A DNA stretch of 64,000 nucleotides from Chryseobacterium sp. StRB126. GTDB taxonomy: Bacteria; Bacteroidota; Bacteroidia; Flavobacteriales; Weeksellaceae. Below, in pieces: positions 61,795 to 64,000 of this stretch. The notes under the pieces are model-generated. The model was given only the letters and a program-made list of their open reading frames with translations. It was not told the origin of the DNA and searched no databases. The position numbers and the translations under genes were made by a program. Position 1 is the first letter of the stretch. The number at the start of each line of letters is the position of its first letter. The stretch lies in assembly GCF_000829375.1 (NCBI RefSeq), contig NZ_AP014624.1, forward strand, positions 5,084,001 to 5,148,000, read 5' to 3'.

Positions 61795-62385
61795 ATGACA
61801 TCAGCAATAAAAGAGAAATTAGCAGAGACACTTCAAATTTCTATGGAGCGCGCGGAGGAATTTTTGGAGATTTGTTACATCGCAAATTATAATAAGAGCA
61901 AAATGATAGAACCTAAAAATGGAGTTTTTGACCGTTTGGGGATCATTTTGAACGGCGCCGTCCGGATTTATTACATCAATGAAAAAGGTGAAGATATCAG
62001 CTATCTTTTGCAAGTGAATAATGATGTTATTGGTGATTACGCAAGCTATATCACCGGAAAAAAAACAACGGCAGCTATAAAGACTCTTCTAAAAACGGAA
62101 GTTTTATATTTTGATAAAAAAGATGTTGAGATTTTAATTCAGAAAGATATTTTTTGGGTTGGATTGGCAAAACGTATATCCGATTTAGCTTTTTTGGATG
62201 CAAAACAAAGGCTGGACGAATTGTTTTTTTATACACCAGAAGAACGCTATCTCAATCTCTTAAAAAAGTCACCCGAAATCCTGAACAAAATTCCACAGAA
62301 ATACATTTCGTCTTATTTAGGAATTACGCCACAATCGCTGAGCAGAATCCGGAAAAGAATTTACTCATTCCAGAAGTTAACTTAG
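61795..62385 (+). CDS. Crp/Fnr family transcriptional regulator (second)
   Basis: A 196-residue regulator: cyclic-nucleotide-binding-like domain (about 15-125) and helix-turn-helix in YLGITPQSLSRIRKRI near residue 175. No Fnr cysteines. Layout is like that of the gene at 14249-14821, but the identity is low by eye. A TATTTTTG element at 61733-61740 could be its promoter. It lies 56 nt before an FAD monooxygenase gene on the same strand, so it may regulate it. Confidence 0.87.
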   Translation: MTSAIKEKLAETLQISMERAEEFLEICYIANYNKSKMIEPKNGVFDRLGIILNGAVRIYYINEKGEDISYLLQVNNDVIGDYASYITGKKTTAAIKTLLKTEVLYFDKKDVEILIQKDIFWVGLAKRISDLAFLDAKQRLDELFFYTPEERYLNLLKKSPEILNKIPQKYISSYLGITPQSLSRIRKRIYSFQKLT

Positions 62386-62441
62386 GTGAACGTTTTTGGC
62401 TTTTCTGCTCTTTAATTTTGCCTCATCTAAATGTAATCACA

Positions 62442-63563
62442 ATGAAAATAGCAATTATCGGTGGCGGAATTGGCGGTTTGACAACAGCTTTAGCTTTACA
62501 AAAAAACAATCTGGATGTTACCATTTACGAAAGTGCAACCGAAATAAAACCTGTAGGTGCCGGAATTATCATGGCCAATAATGCAATGCAGGTTTTTGAT
62601 AAACTTGGCATCCGCCAGAAAATCGAAAAAGCAGGCCACAAAATTTCAAACATTAAAATTACCGATCCACAACTCAAGACCTTATCAGATGTACAACTGA
62701 ATAGATTCGAGCATAAATATGGAGTACACAATACGGCTATTCATCGTGGCGATTTGCAAATGATTCTGGCTGAGGAAATTGGTTTTGAAAATATTAAACT
62801 TGCCAAACGTTTATCCAAGATTGAACAGGGAAACGGCTATCAATTCACTTTTGAAGACGGAAGCTTCGCTAATGCAGGTGTAGTTATTGGTGCAGATGGA
62901 ATTAAATCGGTAGTGCGGCAGCAAATTTTAAATATTGGAAAGCTAAGATCCTCCAGACAGAAATGTTGGCGTGGTGTTAGTGAATTCGATTGGGTAGCGA
63001 AATACCAACATGAAGCCTATGAGGCATGGGGAAAGGGCAAACGCTTCGGTTTCGTGAGAATTAATGATCAACAAGTCTATTGGTACGCTGTGATTAACGA
63101 GAATCTGGTTAAAAACCCGAACCATCTTGCAGAACTTTTTACCGAATTTAATCCAGAAGTACCCAGAATGATTTCCGAAACTCCCAAAGAAAAAATATTT
63201 ATCAATGACATTATCGATTTGGAACCTATTTTTCAATGGCAAAAAGACCGTGTTTGCTTAATTGGTGATGCAGCCCATGCTACAACTCCTAATATGGGAC
63301 AAGGCGCCTGCCAGGCAATTGAAGATGCCTACGTTCTCGGAAAACTTTTTGGCGAAGGAAAAAATGTAGACGAAGTTTTCACACAATACGAAGAGCTGCG
63401 TATGAAGAAAGCGCATTACATTGTCAACACGAGTTCTACTATTGGTAAAGTTTCTCATTATGAAAACAATTTGGCAGTTTGGCTTCGCAATATTTTACTA
63501 AAGGCAACACCTAGCTCTGCTAACGAAAAGCAAATGGAAAAAGTGTTTGATATCTCATACTAA
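62442..63563 (+). CDS. FAD-dependent monooxygenase (aromatic/urate hydroxylase-like)
   Basis: A 373-residue group A flavoprotein hydroxylase. FAD-binding GGGIGGLTTALAL near residue 7, the DG motif GADGIKSVVRQ near 151, and the GD motif LIGDAAHATTPNMGQGA near 274. The best resemblance is to HpxO-type urate or salicylate/3-hydroxybenzoate hydroxylases. Motifs differ from those of TetX, so it is not evidence of tetracycline inactivation. I start at the ATG at 62442 giving MKIAIIGGG. A longer in-frame start would overlap the upstream regulator. Confidence 0.9.
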   Translation: MKIAIIGGGIGGLTTALALQKNNLDVTIYESATEIKPVGAGIIMANNAMQVFDKLGIRQKIEKAGHKISNIKITDPQLKTLSDVQLNRFEHKYGVHNTAIHRGDLQMILAEEIGFENIKLAKRLSKIEQGNGYQFTFEDGSFANAGVVIGADGIKSVVRQQILNIGKLRSSRQKCWRGVSEFDWVAKYQHEAYEAWGKGKRFGFVRINDQQVYWYAVINENLVKNPNHLAELFTEFNPEVPRMISETPKEKIFINDIIDLEPIFQWQKDRVCLIGDAAHATTPNMGQGACQAIEDAYVLGKLFGEGKNVDEVFTQYEELRMKKAHYIVNTSSTIGKVSHYENNLAVWLRNILLKATPSSANEKQMEKVFDISY

Positions 63564-63802
63564 AAGCAACTTTATAATTTAATTGTTGAAGATCGTTACA
63601 GAAGCTTCAAAATAATCTTCTCCTCTTCTGAGCCTTATATGTTTTCAATCATTGTATCCATCAATTTTATATCTTTGACTGAATAATATTTTTCGACTTT
63701 ATATGTTAATTCTTTTTGAAAAAAATAATTTCAAAACACAATGTTACCATTTATAAACCGAAGATTGTTTTGTTCTGAACGTTAACGATAGATAAAAATA
63801 GT

Positions 63803-64000
63803 GTGAAAATTATCATCAAATACATTCTCATTGCCGGATTCTCCTGGTTTATTATCCATTCTTTATACATTACTTATGATGGATTGACAAATTCTGAACA
63901 GAAAGCTGATCTTGCTGTGGTCTTTGGAAATAAAGTAAATGAAGACGGCACCCTTTCCCCACGCCTGCAGGTAAGATTAGACAAAAGTATTGAGCTCTAT
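63803..64000 (+). CDS. YdcF/SanA-like DUF218 protein (partial, 5' part only)
   Basis: The first 66 codons are in the window, from a GTG start. An in-frame stop (TGA at 63776-63778) lies upstream, with no ATG between it and the GTG. One membrane helix (about 5-22) leads into KADLAVVFGNKVNEDGTLS, the start of the DUF218 domain, and RLQVRLDKSIELY follows. SanA-like relatives act in envelope barrier function, with no defined reaction. The gene continues past the right edge. Confidence 0.85.
   Translation, partial: MKIIIKYILIAGFSWFIIHSLYITYDGLTNSEQKADLAVVFGNKVNEDGTLSPRLQVRLDKSIELY

Noticed and set aside
62442..63563. Monooxygenase as TetX-like tetracycline resistance
   Set aside because: FAD-binding and GD motifs fit HpxO/salicylate-hydroxylase relatives; TetX-specific regions are missing.

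Overview
The window looks like chromosome of a Flavobacteriia member, most likely Chryseobacterium or a close Weeksellaceae relative. The reasons are: AT-rich DNA; a Bacillus/Wolinella-type succinate dehydrogenase with one five-helix cytochrome b; lipid A and Kdo genes (lpxB, waaA); bacillithiol synthesis (bshB1); ribosomal protein bTHX; a Bacteroidota TonB/ExbB/ExbD/ExbD set; many Bacteroidota-only DUF families (DUF2480, DUF3276, DUF1573); and repeated promoter elements of the Bacteroidota type (TTTG, about 19 nt, TAnnTTTG). Assignment is by pattern recognition only; nothing was searched.

Layout. 1-6.2 kb (minus): sdhA (cut by the left edge), sdhC, comEC, an orphan GH99 endo-mannosidase and lpxB. 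6.4-9.6 kb: DUF2480, a DUF937 protein, bTHX and a MATE pump. 9.7-15.6 kb: aspS, a small membrane protein followed by a second copy of the aspS terminator, a VOC protein, purA, a Crp/Fnr regulator and a YcxB-like protein. 15.7-21.8 kb: mscS, an SDR enzyme, the nusB-DUF1573-yajC operon, an ABC exporter half and a DUF3276 protein. 22-27.9 kb: a 1680-residue DUF4132 protein with an unknown 144-residue partner, then tRNA-His. 27.9-34.6 kb (minus): bshB1, then a TPR protein, a PstS-like lipoprotein and a tiny membrane protein, next to tonB-exbD-exbD-exbB. 34.8-38.3 kb: leuS and a lipoprotein. 38.5-44.3 kb: a surface-sugar cluster (acyltransferase, GT2, unknown protein) facing waaA-DUF1648-NlpC/P60, then an O-methyltransferase and a six-cysteine bacteriocin-like peptide. 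44.5-53.5 kb: a possible 52-aa gene, an OmpA lipoprotein, tilS, dsbD, an orphan exbD, a hydrolase, a lipoprotein, a patatin and a DHH phosphoesterase. 53.7-61.6 kb: rpmH, ftsE, the ribE-histidine kinase-trmN operon, pdxA and DUF177-rpmF-accB-accC. 61.8-64 kb: a Crp/Fnr regulator, an FAD monooxygenase and the start of a YdcF/SanA-like gene.

Most genes are housekeeping or envelope functions: respiration, lipid A/Kdo, TonB energisation, cytosolic and periplasmic thiol chemistry, and fatty-acid synthesis. The less ordinary material is the DUF4132 module, the Cys-rich peptide, the possible small gene at 44.6 kb, the orphan GH99, the duplicated aspS tail and several intergenic repeats that look dispersed. 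No CRISPR array, complete insertion sequence, prophage or recognised defence island was seen.
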